DNA of 64,000 bases. It comes from Bromus sterilis. Taxonomy: Eukaryota; Streptophyta; Magnoliopsida; Poales; Poaceae. The notes below the pieces were generated by a model. The model saw only the letters and a program-made list of their open reading frames with translations. It was not told the DNA's origin and did no database searches. The position numbers and the translations under genes are program-made. Location: the NCBI GenBank assembly GCA_950022295.1, contig OX465596.1, positions 128,010,501-128,074,500 on the forward strand, read 5' to 3'. Positions 36,337 through 49,722 of the stretch are shown piece after piece; within the stretch, counting starts at the first letter, position 1, and every line of letters begins with the position of its first letter.

Positions 36337-39271
36337 GAGCGGCTATACAGAGTCAACAACGAGTGAAGGTACGAGGATTACTCCTCGGTAGCTCCACTTG
36401 AAGGTGGCTCAGCAGAGCCGAGCTAGGGGGCCTTAGGCGTTGTCTGCATTGTACCGTACCTGTTACAGTTGATATATCGTATCCGTGTTCACTCCAAGAG
36501 TGTCCACGGTCCGCTATATAATCCTAGCTAACAATGTGCAGGGCTCACTGTTGAATAATGCATAAGTAATAATAGGAAGCATAGGATAAGGGAAAGGTAC
36601 ATCAAGGGGCAACAAAAACTTGCTATGCAGTTGAATAGGATTGTAATCGTAGCAGCAGCAGTAACAATGCCTAGTGCAAGAAATGTACGGAAAGATAGGT
36701 GATATCTGGGGAAGAGAATGGCTCTGCTTGCCTGGAAGCTCGACGGTAGAGGTACGGTCGTCGACGAAGTAGTCGATCACAGGGGCATCGGCCTCGGTCG
36801 TCGAGACTACCAGACAATAAGAGAGGGGGGAGAAACAATAAATACACAACAATAATAGCAATACAAATACAAAACATGGAAAACACAATGTAAACAGGGT
36901 TCTAACGCAGTGCAAAGTGTTAGGCTCGGAGCGGGAATTCATCCGGGGATGAAATACCGGCTCCGGGGTAATTACCGGACAGGGTGTCCGGAGGGGGAAG
37001 GGTTCATGCTGGAGGTGTCGTGGACATCGGACAAATGTATGGAGGGCGTATTCGTGTTAGTTAATCCATTCTGAACAACTTTCGTGTTCGGAATAAATTC
37101 ATCCGGATACTTTTACGGTATCGGGCAATTATCGGACAGACGGTCCGGAGGGGGGGATGTCGATGTTCGTTGTGTTAGAGGGGTGTTGTGGGTATACGGA
37201 TAGTGTATCCATATTAGTTATATTTTTCTGATCAATTTTGATGTATAAAGTTGTTTGATCTAAGTTACGGTTTATTTTATATGATTTTTCAAAGCTTTTA
37301 AATCATTAAAAAAAGGATTTTCTGATTTTCTTTTATTAATAAAATCCAACCTTATCCAGAACCTTATCCACAACAGTGCTGACAGGGTGGACCCACATGT
37401 CATACACAGAGGCATTTAACTCATTTTATTTAAATCAAAATTATCAGAGGGCCCACATGTCATTCTCTGCCAGTAAACTAAATTCATTTAATTTATTAAA
37501 CTGACAGTGGGGCCAGGCTGTCAGCCTCACAGTGACTTAACTATCTGTTTAAAATAACTAATAGGCGGTGGGGGCCACATGTCATTCACAGGGGGGGTAT
37601 ATTTAACTTAATTTTTGTTAACAGTTTATTAAGGGGGGGTTTGGGCCCCACCTGTCATGGACTAGCCAGGGGGTTAGTGGACCCAATGGGGGATTACCCC
37701 TGGCCTGCTCACGGCGTGCCCACGCCGGCGACAGAGGTATGGCGGGGAGGCCATTCCGGACAGGGCACGGCGGGGTAAGCGGGGCGCATGCCCATACGGA
37801 GCGCGGCCAGAGTGCACCCGGGGCGCACACGAGCAGCCGCAACACGCGCTCACGTCCATGGTGGACGGCGGCGAGCAAGGGCTCCGTGCTCCGGCGATGA
37901 AGCGAGACGGGGAGATAGGGGGGGCGATGCGACGGCTCACGGGGGATGTAGGGGAGAGTTCGCGGTGGGCGTGAGGGTCCCCGGAGTAGCTGTGCGGGAC
38001 GAGGGCCGCGGCGGCCGTGGTGGTGGAGGAGGTGCGACTCTCCGCACCAGGGAGTACTCCGGCTCGATTCCGGGCTTGAGACGATGAAGACGGCAACGGG
38101 GAGCCTCCCGGACACGACGGAGTGGCCCGTGGCGGCCGCTGGCCGCGACGACGGCGGTGGTACGGCGATGGCCGTGGGGTGGCTCCTGCGCGAGGAGACA
38201 GAGACGAGGGAGGAGGCAGCGCGAGGGGGGAGAGGACACTGGCGGCTAGGGTTTGCGCAGTGGGGGGGGCTCGCCTTATAGCTCACTGGGGGCTTCGGAT
38301 GCCTGCCACGGCGGAGGCCGACGCCGTGGCTGCCACGATGCGTGACACGCACGGAGAAGAACAGGGGGAGGTGGGGAACGGTTGGGGGGTGGCCGGTTGG
38401 GCTTGCTGGGCTGGTGGCCCAGGGGGGAAGGAAGGGGGGTGGGCTTCGCCCCTAAGCGGTAGTTAGGACTGTTTTGTTTTTCTTCTTTTTTAATTTTCTA
38501 TTCTGTATTTTCTCTTTAGCATTTTTTGTAAATGCTTAGGAAATTTTGTTAAACACGAAAACATCTCTAAAAATAATGTGGCACCACAGGCCAGTGCCAC
38601 CAAAAGGTTTGGGAAATAAATAAATCATTAGTTTTTTATATAATCATTAAATGATTACTTGGTGTTGATTTACTACTGTTTTTATTTAATTTAAATGCTT
38701 AGGCATTTTTGTTAAGCATGGTAGTTGCTCCAAAATTATTGTTATATAACATACGAAGGATACCGAGAGTATGGGGATTATATAAAACCATTTTGTATTA
38801 TATTTAAATGATAATTGATTAAAGTGGCCATTGGAGCTACTGTTTTTATTTGTTCCAATTATTTGATGGCACAATAAGTCCCAATACAAACATGGAAGTG
38901 ATCCATTGAATATTTGTGAATTTATAAAAGTAGTTGGACAATTTTTGGGCAAAGTTTATTTGCCACTTGTTTTTATGATCCAGAGCAAGAAGGGGGGTTT
39001 GGACTTTGATTTTTATGATGATGATCAAGGCACCCTTGGCACATGGTTTATTGATATCCACCATTATGATACAGAACATGATCAACTGCAAAGTTTGGTC
39101 AGGGCATGATGGGTACATTGGATTCAATACCTGCTTCATGATCTGAAGATTAACAAAAACCAAAATTTTGATCAAGGCCAGTTTGAGCAACAGAGATTAT
39201 TAACAGTGATTAGCAACAGTAATCCTGATTACTGTAGTTGATTACTGTAGCGTGACACCCGAGGTGTTACA
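36337..39271 (-). repeat. Truncated E3-family LTR inside duplication copy 2
   Basis: It lacks the part equivalent to 28537-30148. It ends GTGTTACA at 39271, followed by CATCG. It has no target duplication of its own because it arose by duplication, not insertion. Confidence 0.9.
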
Positions 39272-42200
39272 CATCGCATGGCAAACAATGTTGTCCCAAA
39301 CGGGGTACAACTGTCTCAATCAGGGACTAAGATCAATTTAACCAAACCGTCTTTCAAGACAATCGCCGCCTATCAGGCCAGGGTACCGCGCGCGCATAGC
39401 ATTCCCTCCTTGGTGAAACGCATAAGAGATCCCACCGATAGACCGAATAAGGGCCTTACCATACAGGCAATTGTGGCTGCACTGATAAGTATCAGGTGCA
39501 ACATGACAATCTATAGGTCATAATCTTATCAATGCATGCAGAACAATCCAAGGTACGGTTACGATCATATCATAATGTACACAATCACTTGTTAATCAGC
39601 TTATTCATGTTCAGATGATAACATGCAACCTAGTAAGATTGTCCACATGACAAGCATTACAAAGTGATAGCATATTCCAAGTATTCCAAAGCTTGTCGAG
39701 CACGGGCATAAAATTATCCAAAGATAATGCACGATGATAAACCAGTCAAAGTTTTACGCGGGTGCAAAAGAAGTGTGGCTTGCCTTTCACCAGAGGAGTG
39801 TGAAATACTCCAGGTCATGACGACAAATAAATCCCTGCAAAATATATTTAAATGGCAAAAAGGAATTTATCACATAAAGGTTTTCTTTTGATCAACAAAA
39901 ATCAATAGAACATCATGGCATGAAACCTATGCCAAAATGAAGAGGGGCTCAAGATAAAAATAGTGCAAAAAGAATCAACTCCATTGGACTTGTGGTTTAG
40001 AAGATATACATGGTCAAAATGGAATTTTAAAAATGATTAAAAATCAATTTTGGAAATTGGGGGGGGGGGTGACGTCGATGACGTATTTCGGGAATACGCT
40101 TACACTTGAAAATGGTTCGGGTGGGCTAGGGGTGGCTGACATGTGGGGTCAGGTTGGCAGCTTTAGAAGGGGGAGAGGGAAACAGAGCCCGGGGCTCACT
40201 GGCGACTAGGTTTCTTCGGCGGGGGGGGGGGGGGGGGGGGGGCTCGGCTGGGGCTGGGACCGATGCAGGGTGGTCGGGAGCAACACGACGGTTACACCCG
40301 TACCCATGGCTCATCAAATGGTGGTCGGACGGGGAGGGGAAGCCCTTCTCGGCGGCGACAGATGGCGGAGCTCACCGGACCTAGACTCCGTAGTTGATTC
40401 CGGCCACGATTCGCCCGAGGCAAGGTCGGGGAAGGTGCAGGGGAACTAGGGGAGTCTGGCGGTGGCGGTGGCAAGGCTAGGGGCTCACTTGAGTGGCCGG
40501 GATTCTTTTGCAACAGAGCGGCGGAGTTGGTGGCCGGAGTTGAAGAAGAAGAGCTCTCGTGGCTCGTTTGCAAGAGCTAGAATGCGATTGGGGAGTGGGG
40601 GAGTGGGCTGGTGCAGAGAGCGGGAGGGGGAGAGCTCCTTTTATAAGGGGGGGGGGGATTCCAAGCCGGGCGGCGACAAGAGGTCGCGGCCATGGCGATG
40701 TGGTGAGGTGGTCGTGATCAGTTTCTTCGGGAGGGCTCTAGAGGCTACAGTGGAGGCGCACGCGTGAGCAGAGCATTGCTCATAGCAGGGGGCAAGTCAT
40801 GGCGACAGGGACGTGACACGACCACTGTGCCAGTCGTGTTTTTGCTGAAGGCGGCCTGCAGGCCAAAGCCGTGCGGCACGGCAGGACACGGGGACGGGGC
40901 CAAGGGCGGCCTGTAGTGCGAAGGCGATGCGTCGGGTGCCCTCGGGGCGTGCCCAGAGCATGTCGGCTGCATGCCAGATCACGTCCACCACATAGACTGG
41001 TGCACTGGGTGGGTTTTCTTCAAGTTCCAGGTTGTCCAGGAGCTTATCCTCTCATCCCTGAGAACTGTGATGTCTTGGTCTGGTCAAGGGAGGCTACAGG
41101 GTGAGCTTATCTTCAAGCCAAAGTTTGCTGCATCAAACTTTGGGAAGAGGCCATGGTCAAAGTGTCAATAGTGAGTGGGCGCAAGGTTTTCAACTAGCTA
41201 TGTGCTTGGAAGAACTAGCTTACTGGGAAGTTCTAGCCCAATTGGCCAAAGGAATTGTGTACTTCCTTTGTAAAGCACCAAACGGATCAGAAACTTGCAT
41301 TGAAGCTAGCATCTCATAAGCTTGGTTTATTTGGCTGAAATTTGGTGTGGTGGGGTATTTTGGTGGTTTTCACAAGTGTGCAAAGTTTCATGACCAGTGG
41401 ATGTTCCTAGCTAGTACTTGCTTCACAATGTATTGCACTGGCCGGAAAATTGATCTAGAGATTGTGATCACATGGGTAGTTGGTTTTCGCCAAAATTGGG
41501 TTTAGTGGAGTCCTTTGGGTGTGTAAATTTGCACAAAAATTTTCAACGCAAATGGGCTCTCCTATCATGCAGTTCCTTCACAGTGCCCCCTTGTTGCATA
41601 CCAACTTTGGGAATTTTGCTATGGAGCTTGGCCTGTCCCCTAGGGATGAAACTTGGCATAACCTCATGATATGATCACAAGAGTATGCACACAAAGTTTC
41701 ACCAGCAATGGATAAGAGTAAATAATACTTCCTTCACAAAGTGCTATTCTGCCCCCACAGACAAATGAATTTCTCTAGGTGAAAAATCCCCTTGGGCCAT
41801 GCAATGTTCTTGGAGATTTTGGTTAGAAATTGTGTCAAGGGTATGGAGTAATTATTTGGGGATTTATGGAGAAATATAAATAGGGGTTGCTTCACAATCC
41901 TCAAATGATAGGGACATTCCCTTTATTGGAGAAGGAATATATGGCTTGAATAAAAATGGGGCTTGGAGGGGTTGGATCATGGGGTGATCCTTGGCAAGGG
42001 CTAGGGAATCAAGGGCTACTTGAGCATGGAATGAAAATATTCTGAAGTTTCAAGTCCAAAGAGTTTCTTGAAATCTAACGAAATGGAAAATCCCGAAATA
42101 AATCAGAAAATTTCTTTGGAAAGAAAGTTCCAAAATCCAGGGTGTCACAAACCTACCCCACTTAGAAAAATCTCGTCCTCGAGATTTGGTTGCTCACAGA

Positions 42201-42524
42201 ACCAGTGAAAACATACCTCCTCAAGGAAACTTGTTACCTTTCGGGTTTCTTTGTTACCGCAGGGTGTTCGCTCGGTAGCATCCAAGATTTTCTGGCTTAG
42301 AGGGTTTACTTCACCCAATCCATGTTTATGACTGGGGTATAAGCTTGGAGCTTTTACTCATGCTGAGATTGACTTGACAATGGGCCGGGTTATACTTCAA
42401 CATGATCCTTGTGGTCAAAATGCCGAGTTGGGTGGGTATCCTTAATGGAACAGACTTGGGTATCCCCGCACTTAATGTCAATTCCAACCGGGTGTAACCG
42501 TACAGGCTGACGGACTGGTTACTA
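36337..42524. repeat. Tandem segmental duplication, copy 2
   Basis: It contains a truncated E3-family LTR (36337-39271), a second CATCG (39272-39276), E4 LTR piece D again (39272-42149) and E4 interior (42150-42524). Substitutions relative to copy 1 are scattered. The G runs differ: 11, 22 and 11 at 40059-40069, 40221-40242 and 40647-40657. Confidence 0.92.
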
Positions 42525-44616
42525 ATCCCTTCCCATATGAAGTGAGATTCCTTAGGCTTCGGCATCCATGGTGATTCATGTGGGATCCTAGTATCGAGGT
42601 AACGTTGACCATGAAGTCCATGTCGATACCCTTTTGCCTCATCTGTCGGTCTCAGGAGATTTGCATACCTTTGGCAGCTTATGGGGTAGTGCTAACTCTT
42701 GTCGCATATATCTCAGCAAGCTATGACGAATGCTATGTCTGTCGGCCTTGGGTCCTCGATAATGTGACAATCATCCTTTCTTTTTAAGTGCTTCTCTTAT
42801 GCTGATTTTCCTATTTGTCGGAATCCTTTCTCTGAGTTAGCTGAGCTGCCTTTATTCTTTATCTCTTGGCTATCCACAATTACCATTGGTTGCAATAATT
42901 TGGGCCTTGAGGTTATACTCCTCTTGTGGGGCTCTGTCAATCATGATGGGCTGGATCTCGCGGTTGTGGTCGGGACCAATGGCTTCATCGTTACCTTTCC
43001 TTCGAGGGCCCCTTCCTGACTTGTTAGTCGTTAAACCCAGCAGCGATGCAGATTTGCTTCGTCTGCTTGCTTTCCTTGCAGAATTTGCGGTTCCTACCGC
43101 TTCCCATGTGTATCACTCACTTGGGTACGAGCATGGTGGTATCTGTACGGCAGTAGCTCGCGTAACATGGGAGGTGTGTCCGGGAAATGTGCAAATCCAT
43201 ATGCGATGGACTCTATTGAGATCTGCCTTGCTTTGAACAGACGGGCTTCTGGAAACACTGTTGCGGGCACGGTGGCGTGTCGGATATGACTGGGTAGCTT
43301 ATGCTAAAATCTTTTCTGGGGTAGCGTGCGGGAGAAGGATGGGTGTCGTGTCTCGGAAGCTTTCCCTGGTGGCATAGTGGGGAAGACTGGTTGTCGTACG
43401 CGGGAAGCTTCTCCGATAGCTTACTGACGAAAGGCTGGGTGTCTTGTCTCAGAGGTCTTTGTCCTTGTACTGTGGATGTACCGTTTCCTTGAGATGGAAG
43501 TTTCTGACACAGTCTACTGTGGATCATGGGATAGCTTGTGCTGGAATCGATCCTCTTGGCGTACTGAGCACGGTTGGGTGACTTGCACCGTAAGCTTCTC
43601 TCGGTGGCTTGGGGTGGAAGACTGGATGTCTTGGCCGAGAAGCTATCTTGATGGCGTACCGGGGAAGGTTGATGCACTGTACATGTCGGCTGTGTCCGGT
43701 ATCTTGCCAAGGACGGCTGAGGTTCCTTCTGTCTGAAGCTTTTCCACTATAGCGTATGGACAAACTGGATGCCGGGCATGGAAATTTTTGCTGACTTACT
43801 GACCGCTGTCTTTTCGGAGGCGATCATGGTTCCAATCATTTCTTGGCTGGGTTCTGATTTCCTGGTACACCCCGACTTTCTTCCGAAGTTTACCATAATT
43901 TAACAGCTTGCGTATGCTACAGTTGAAACTAGGGTATGTCGTACCTTTGATACATATGTTCTGGGATCACAACTTCTCTTTTCCCTTGATTGGATCACTG
44001 TGACTGTAATGGCTGAATGACTGATGCAGGCTTCATCCGAATAATTTATACAGGGAGGATTCATACTTAAGCCAGATACTCTCAACATAATCAGATTTGA
44101 ATCCTTTTTGACTTGCTTGTCTTCTCACTTCTCGGCGGTCTTTCACTAATTCTTTGTGGTATGCAGTGGTTGATGATCAACTTTCTATTACGGGGGGAGA
44201 ATAAGGCGTCACCAAAGAACCAAAGGAACAACGAACGAAGAAATTCCACGGAGCGAAGATCAATATTAATCGATAATTTGTTCATCACTTCAAAAGTGTT
44301 AGCGGTAGTCAATGACCATTTGAATCCCTTGCATAAAACCAGAAAATAAACCAGTAGCCACCAGAACGGTTTCTTCAACTCTGATCTGGGACGTTTACTG
44401 GAATAGCTCAAGCACTTCTCAAGACAGACGACCAAGAATCAACTCAGAGCATGAGCCAGTGTTGGAAAAAAAGAATGCAGAGGTCCCCTAGGACGGTCGA
44501 GAAAACATCTCAGAACATAGGGTCTCCACTGCGAAAAGAAACTCAACAACTGCCCGAGATGGCCGAAAAGCAGCTCAGAACACAGGTCGGCTGTTGAAAA
44601 GAGAACTGAAAATAGG
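42525..44616 (-). other. E4 interior, non-coding
   Basis: No gag or pol is visible. 43213-43790 holds degenerate tandem repeats of about 47-51 bp. 44470-44616, together with 49057-49110 beyond the solo LTR, contains repeated GGCCGAAAA...CAGCTCAGAAC motifs. The longest frame (165 codons, minus, 43213-43710) simply reads through the repeats and has no known domain. Confidence 0.65.
43213..43790. repeat. Degenerate tandem repeat of about 48 bp, roughly 7 or more units
   Basis: Units share TGGGTGTC.TG.CTCGGAAG, then TTCTCCGGTGGC and TACTGGGGAAG-like segments, with much divergence. Clear units start near 43322, 43373, 43420, 43559, 43607 and 43654. Confidence 0.6.
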
Positions 44617-47600
44617 TGTGACGCCCCCAAAATCAGATCGTGTACAGTAATCATACACGCAAGGTACACGATCGAGATTAGGGACTCACGGTAAGATATC
44701 ACAACACAACTCTACAAATAAAATAATACAAGATGTTTAATACAAGCCAGGGGCCACGGGGGCTCGAATACAACAGCTCGAAAGCAAAAAGTTAGCGGAA
44801 GCAAAAGTATCTGAGTACAGACACAAGAATACAAGGTTGCCTTAAGAAGGTTAGCACAAATAACAACAAATCAAAAAGGCGAGGCCTCCAACCTGGGAAC
44901 CTCCAAACTACTCCTGGTCAACGGGGAACTCGACGTCGAAGAAGACATCGGGGATCTTCATGTTGCGGTGGTCGGCATCGGGGATCTCCTGCTCCTTGAC
45001 TCCAACGTCGACTTCAGCGGCCGATCAGGCAGAACATAAAGGGGGAAATAAAGCAAGGGTGAGTATCTAGTATACCCGTGATTCTTACATTCGATACTAA
45101 GAAATTATGCAGTTGTATCAAATGGAAAGGGCAGGCTTTATATAGTGGACTGCAAGATAGAAATCAGAATAAGGATAAGAAGCTAGGCCTATCAAATACG
45201 AGCAACTTCTGACGAGTCTTGCAGCACAAGATGAGAACAGCCAACAGTTCAAATAATGCATAAAGTAACAATGAAGCAGAAGTTGCTGCAGGATTGTAGT
45301 ATAGTAAGTTGTAATAATTAATAATAATATATGCCTCCGAGTTCCCCTCCTCGACTTCCGTGCGAGGAAGAAAACCCGGAACCAACAGATTAATAGTAGT
45401 AGTTTGTAGTGATAAGATCCGGCTTCAGCATAAAGCGTCCTGTTACCGTGGACACGGCTATTCGAATAGATTAAACTCCCTTCAGGGGTGCACTACTGTT
45501 CAGCCTTCACGCTCGGATCTCTAGGGTGGCGGTAACCTTGTTAGGGAACACTCCACCAAAGCTATCCGACACGGCGCAACCCATCCTAGGCTCAACAGAG
45601 AGGCCATCCGCCGGAATATATCCTATGCGCTCCGGGGTCTAGGTCCCTCACCCTTCGGCGCTCCTGAACGATACGAGACTGGCCGGTGAAGCAAAAGCAA
45701 ATCCAAACACACCTGCTGCAGCAAAGAAGACAAGACTGCTTCCCGGCAATCAACCCGTCGTACTGCTGATGTCTGAAGAGTTTTCGGACAAACTACGACG
45801 CAGGGGAGCCCATAACTCCTTATCCCACGTAAAGTTAGTTTGTACAGACCAACGGGCATCTCAAATCATCCGTCGAACCATTTAGCATTTTCATTAACCT
45901 ACGTGACAACCGTTATCATTTCCTCGACTTAATTGACCCGCGGTCAACGACAGCAGTCAGGACCACAAATACATCGGTGCCTGCCCTGTCGTCCCACCAA
46001 GTCTCTCCAGTTACCAACAAGGTGAACAGACTCCTTACCTTATCTCGCGTGTGCTCTTGTTAGAGCTCGACTTTCGTGGTTTCATAACTCTCGCGAGATA
46101 CGAGCAGGGGCCAAGCACGCCAGTAACGTCGGTTTTTACCGTCCCTGTCGTTCCCGATTCAATACTGCTCGCAGGCACCGTTGGGTCGTCCGACTTCTTA
46201 CCTTATGGAAAACCTGGGCTCAGGACCCTAGGTCGTCTATACGGAGTCAGCAACGAGCGTAGTACGAGGATTACTCCTCGGTGGCTCCACTTGATGTGGC
46301 TCGGCAGAGCCGAGCTAGGGACCTTAGGCGGTGTCTGCATTGTACAGTACCTGTGCAGTTATATATATCGTATCCGTGTTCACTCCCCTGAGTGGTCACG
46401 GCCCGCTATCTAATCCTAGCTAACAATGCACAGGGCTCACTGCTGAATATAATATATATTTATAAGGTAGCATAGGATAAAGGCAGGTACATCAAGGGGC
46501 GACAAAAACATGCTATGCAATTGAATAGGATTGTAATCGTAGCAGCAACAGTAAACATGCCTAGTGCAAGAAATGTACAAAAAAGATAGGCCATATCTGG
46601 GGGAGAGAATGGCTTTGCTTGCGTGGAAGCTCGACGGGAGAGGTACGGTTGTCGACAACGTAGTCGATCACACGGGCGTCGACAGCGGTCGTCGGGTCTA
46701 CCGGACAATAAGAGGGGGGAAGAAAAAAAAATACACAGCAATAATAGCAATACAAATTCAAGACAAGGCAACGCATTGTTGGCGGTGTTCTAACACAGTA
46801 CAAAGTAATAGGCTCGGAGCAGGAATTCATCCGGGGATGAAATACCGGATCCGGGTGATTACCGACAGACGGCCCAGAGGGGGAAGGTTCTATGTCTGTA
46901 GTATCGTGAATATCTGACAGACATGTGGATAGTTTATCCGTGATCGTTGATGCATTCCGAACAACTTTTATGTTCAGAAAATTTCGATCCGGAAAGTTTT
47001 ACCGGTACCGGGTAATTATCGGACAAATGATCCGTACGGGGAAAGTCTCAGGTTCGGTATGTTAGAGGGGGATGGTGGGTAGCTTATCCGTATTCATTAT
47101 ATTTTTCTGATCAATTTTGATGTATAAAATATTTTCATCGGAGTTACGGTTTAAAAGATATTGAATTTTAAAGTTCAAATCAATTTAAAAGATTTTCTGG
47201 GTTTATTTATATTATTTAATTCAACATTATCCACAACAGTAGGTTTGACTGGTCAAACCTGACAGAGGGGACCCACTTGTCATCCTCACAGTGTTAATAA
47301 AAAGATTTAATCAATTTAAATAGGGCCAGGGCCCACATGTCATACACTGTAATTTATCTAAATTCTTTTTAAACATTAATCTGACAATGGGGTCTACCTG
47401 TCAAAGACTCATCTGCTTAAAATCTCTATTTATTTCTAAACAGAGATTTAAGTGAGTGGGGCCCATAGGTCATAGTTAGTGGGGTTAGTCCTAACAGTTT
47501 TTCATTTGTTTTAATAGGGGGTTTATCTCAAATCACTTTTAATTAGGGGTGCTAAGTTAATTAGGGGGGTTAGCCCCTAATCAAAACCGGCCCTGGCCCA

Positions 47601-49051
47601 CTAGCCAGGGAGCCAGCCCACTGGCTCGAGCCAGTGCTCGCCGGCGACGAGGTCATAGCATGGCGGCGACCAGTCCGGCCAGCCCCGGCGGCCAAACCTT
47701 CGCCCACGAGCTGCATTCGAAAGGGGCGGTTACTCCGCGTCCACTGGAGGCGACGACCTCGCCGGAAGCTGGCTGGAGCGGCGTCGACGACGTGAGGGGT
47801 GGCGGTCCGAAGCCTAGCGGAGACGACGGCGAAGCTACCGGGTGCGGGGAGGAGCGTGAGATAGGATGTTCGAACAAGGGGAGCATGGAGAGCTTTTCGA
47901 CGTGCACGGCGTACCAAAAACGTGCCCCGGACGACGGTAAGGTGCACGACGGCGGAGACAGGGCCACGGCGGCCATGGAGGCACCGGCTACGGGACACTG
48001 GGGAAGGGAGGGAGAGGATGGCGAGGTGCAGGATCTCACGGCGAGTGCAGGGAAGTGCTCGGGGGGGCCGGGGACGCACCAACGGTGACGAAACGAGGTT
48101 GTATTCGCCGGCGGCCGAGGCGGGAGAAGAAGGAGGGCCCGACATCGTTGGTCCTGCTCCGTTTGATTCCTTGCTCCAGGAGAGGGGTACGATGCCCACG
48201 ATCCTCCAGGACAACCCGGTGCGGCGCGAGGTGGCCAGTGGCCGCGAGATCGACGGTGGTGCGGCCACGGGTGCGCTAGGTCAAGCTCGAGCGTGAGCAA
48301 GGGAGCATGCGGCGCGAGGAGGAGGGGGAAGGGGTGTGGCCAGGGTTTCGCCGTGGAGGGGCGCGGGGATCGGGGCCGTCTTTAGCTGGCCGGAGACGGC
48401 GGGATGGCCGCCACGACGACGATGACGACCATGGCGCTGTAGTATGGGCGCCATGGTACCCCCAGTACAGAGGAAGAAGGAGAGAGGATCCGGGTGGGCT
48501 GGGCTAGGCCCATTGGGAGGGTAGGGGGGTTTTCCCCCTGGGCATTAGATAGCCCTTCCCATTTTCTTTCGTTTTCTTTTATTTCTTTTCTGTAATTCTT
48601 TTCTATTTATATTTTGTTTGGGAAACAATTCATTTTATAAAAATGTGCCACTTCTCCTAATATTCATGTTACAAAAAGTTTGGGCAAGAAATAAATTCAT
48701 TTGTATTTTTGTTTTATTTAAATAGGATTAAATGCCACTGGTTTGACATTGTTTTGATTTGATTAATTTAGTAAAACATTTTAATAAACTCTTATTAAAT
48801 TTATAATAAGACCGAATGATTATTAATTGCCACATTGTTTTGGAATTTTTGGTTGAACAATTTTTGGTTCCACAATTTTATAAAACTGGTTCCACAATTT
48901 TTGGTTGAACATTAATTGCCACATTGTTTTGGAATTTTTAATCGGGTTGAATTTGAACAAGCCTTGGTCAAGGGTGATCATCACATGCTTAATCATGATG
49001 ATGTGTCAATAGTAAAAGTGATTACTGTAGTGTGACACCCGGGGTGTTACA
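44617..49051 (-). repeat. Solo LTR of the E3 family (4435 bp)
   Basis: One LTR with TGTGACGCCCCC and GGTGTTACA ends, flanked by perfect 5-bp duplications ATAGG (44612-44616 and 49052-49056). There is no interior or second LTR, so it is the product of LTR-LTR recombination. The conserved block is at 45444-45493, the degenerate unit array at about 47240-47590 and the GC-rich block at 47590-48530. It is more diverged from the E3 LTRs than they are from each other. The open frames in the GC-rich block are not conserved. Confidence 0.92.
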
Positions 49052-49722
49052 ATAGGCATCCACCCCGAACGGCCGAAAACGAACCAGCTCAGAACCAGGC
49101 GTGGTGCCATATTCCAAAAGAAAGGGAGCAAGGGTTCATCAAAGTCACGGGCTTCCTGCATAACACGTTTTTTAACATCGAGGAACTAAATAAAGAATCG
49201 ACGAAGCAATCCAACAAAGCAAGGATCGATAGCACTGAGGGTTGGCGGTCAAGGTAGGATAGAAATGGAAGGCATGATTCTGATACATCGCGCCCTCCTG
49301 GTGGCGAAGACCTGCGAGGTCTGTCAAAGCAGCAAGCTGGACGACAGGATCTGGGGTAGAGGCGTATCCACCTTGGGGAGGTTGACTTCTATGAAGACCT
49401 TGGAACGGTACTCCAGCATCGATCCTCCGATTGACGTCTGGAGCACTTGGTACCGCGGAACCTCTCCATTGGGGTAGAGACTCCACCAGACGTCGGCAAG
49501 CAGATAGGCAACGCTGGGTTGTGAGGGGGATGATAGGTGGTCGAGTGGATACTCTGTCATCTACACTCATCAAACCATATCATTAGCTAAACTAATTCTA
49601 CCTATATGCATGCTATGCAGCAAACAAATACAGAACTCTAGCTCTAACATCAATCTAACGTCCTTCTAACGTTCGCGCGGGCTAGGGCGTCCTACAGTCA
49701 GTCCTGCTTTGATACCAAGCGT
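49052..49722 (-). other. E4 interior next to the 5' LTR, with primer site
   Basis: This continues the E4 interior after the solo LTR. Complement of 49706-49717 reads TGGTATCAAAGC, an initiator tRNA-Met type primer site with one mismatch (A for G), five bases from the LTR. No coding sequence is recognised. Confidence 0.75.

Noticed and set aside
33873..40242. Long G runs (up to 22) as candidate quadruplex regulators
   Set aside because: They are simple homopolymers in dead LTR sequence whose length differs between duplicate copies, as expected for slippage or sequencing error.
43213..43710. 165-codon minus-strand frame in the E4 interior
   Set aside because: It reads through the degenerate 48-bp repeats; its serine/proline/glutamine-rich product is what a repeat of this composition gives by chance.
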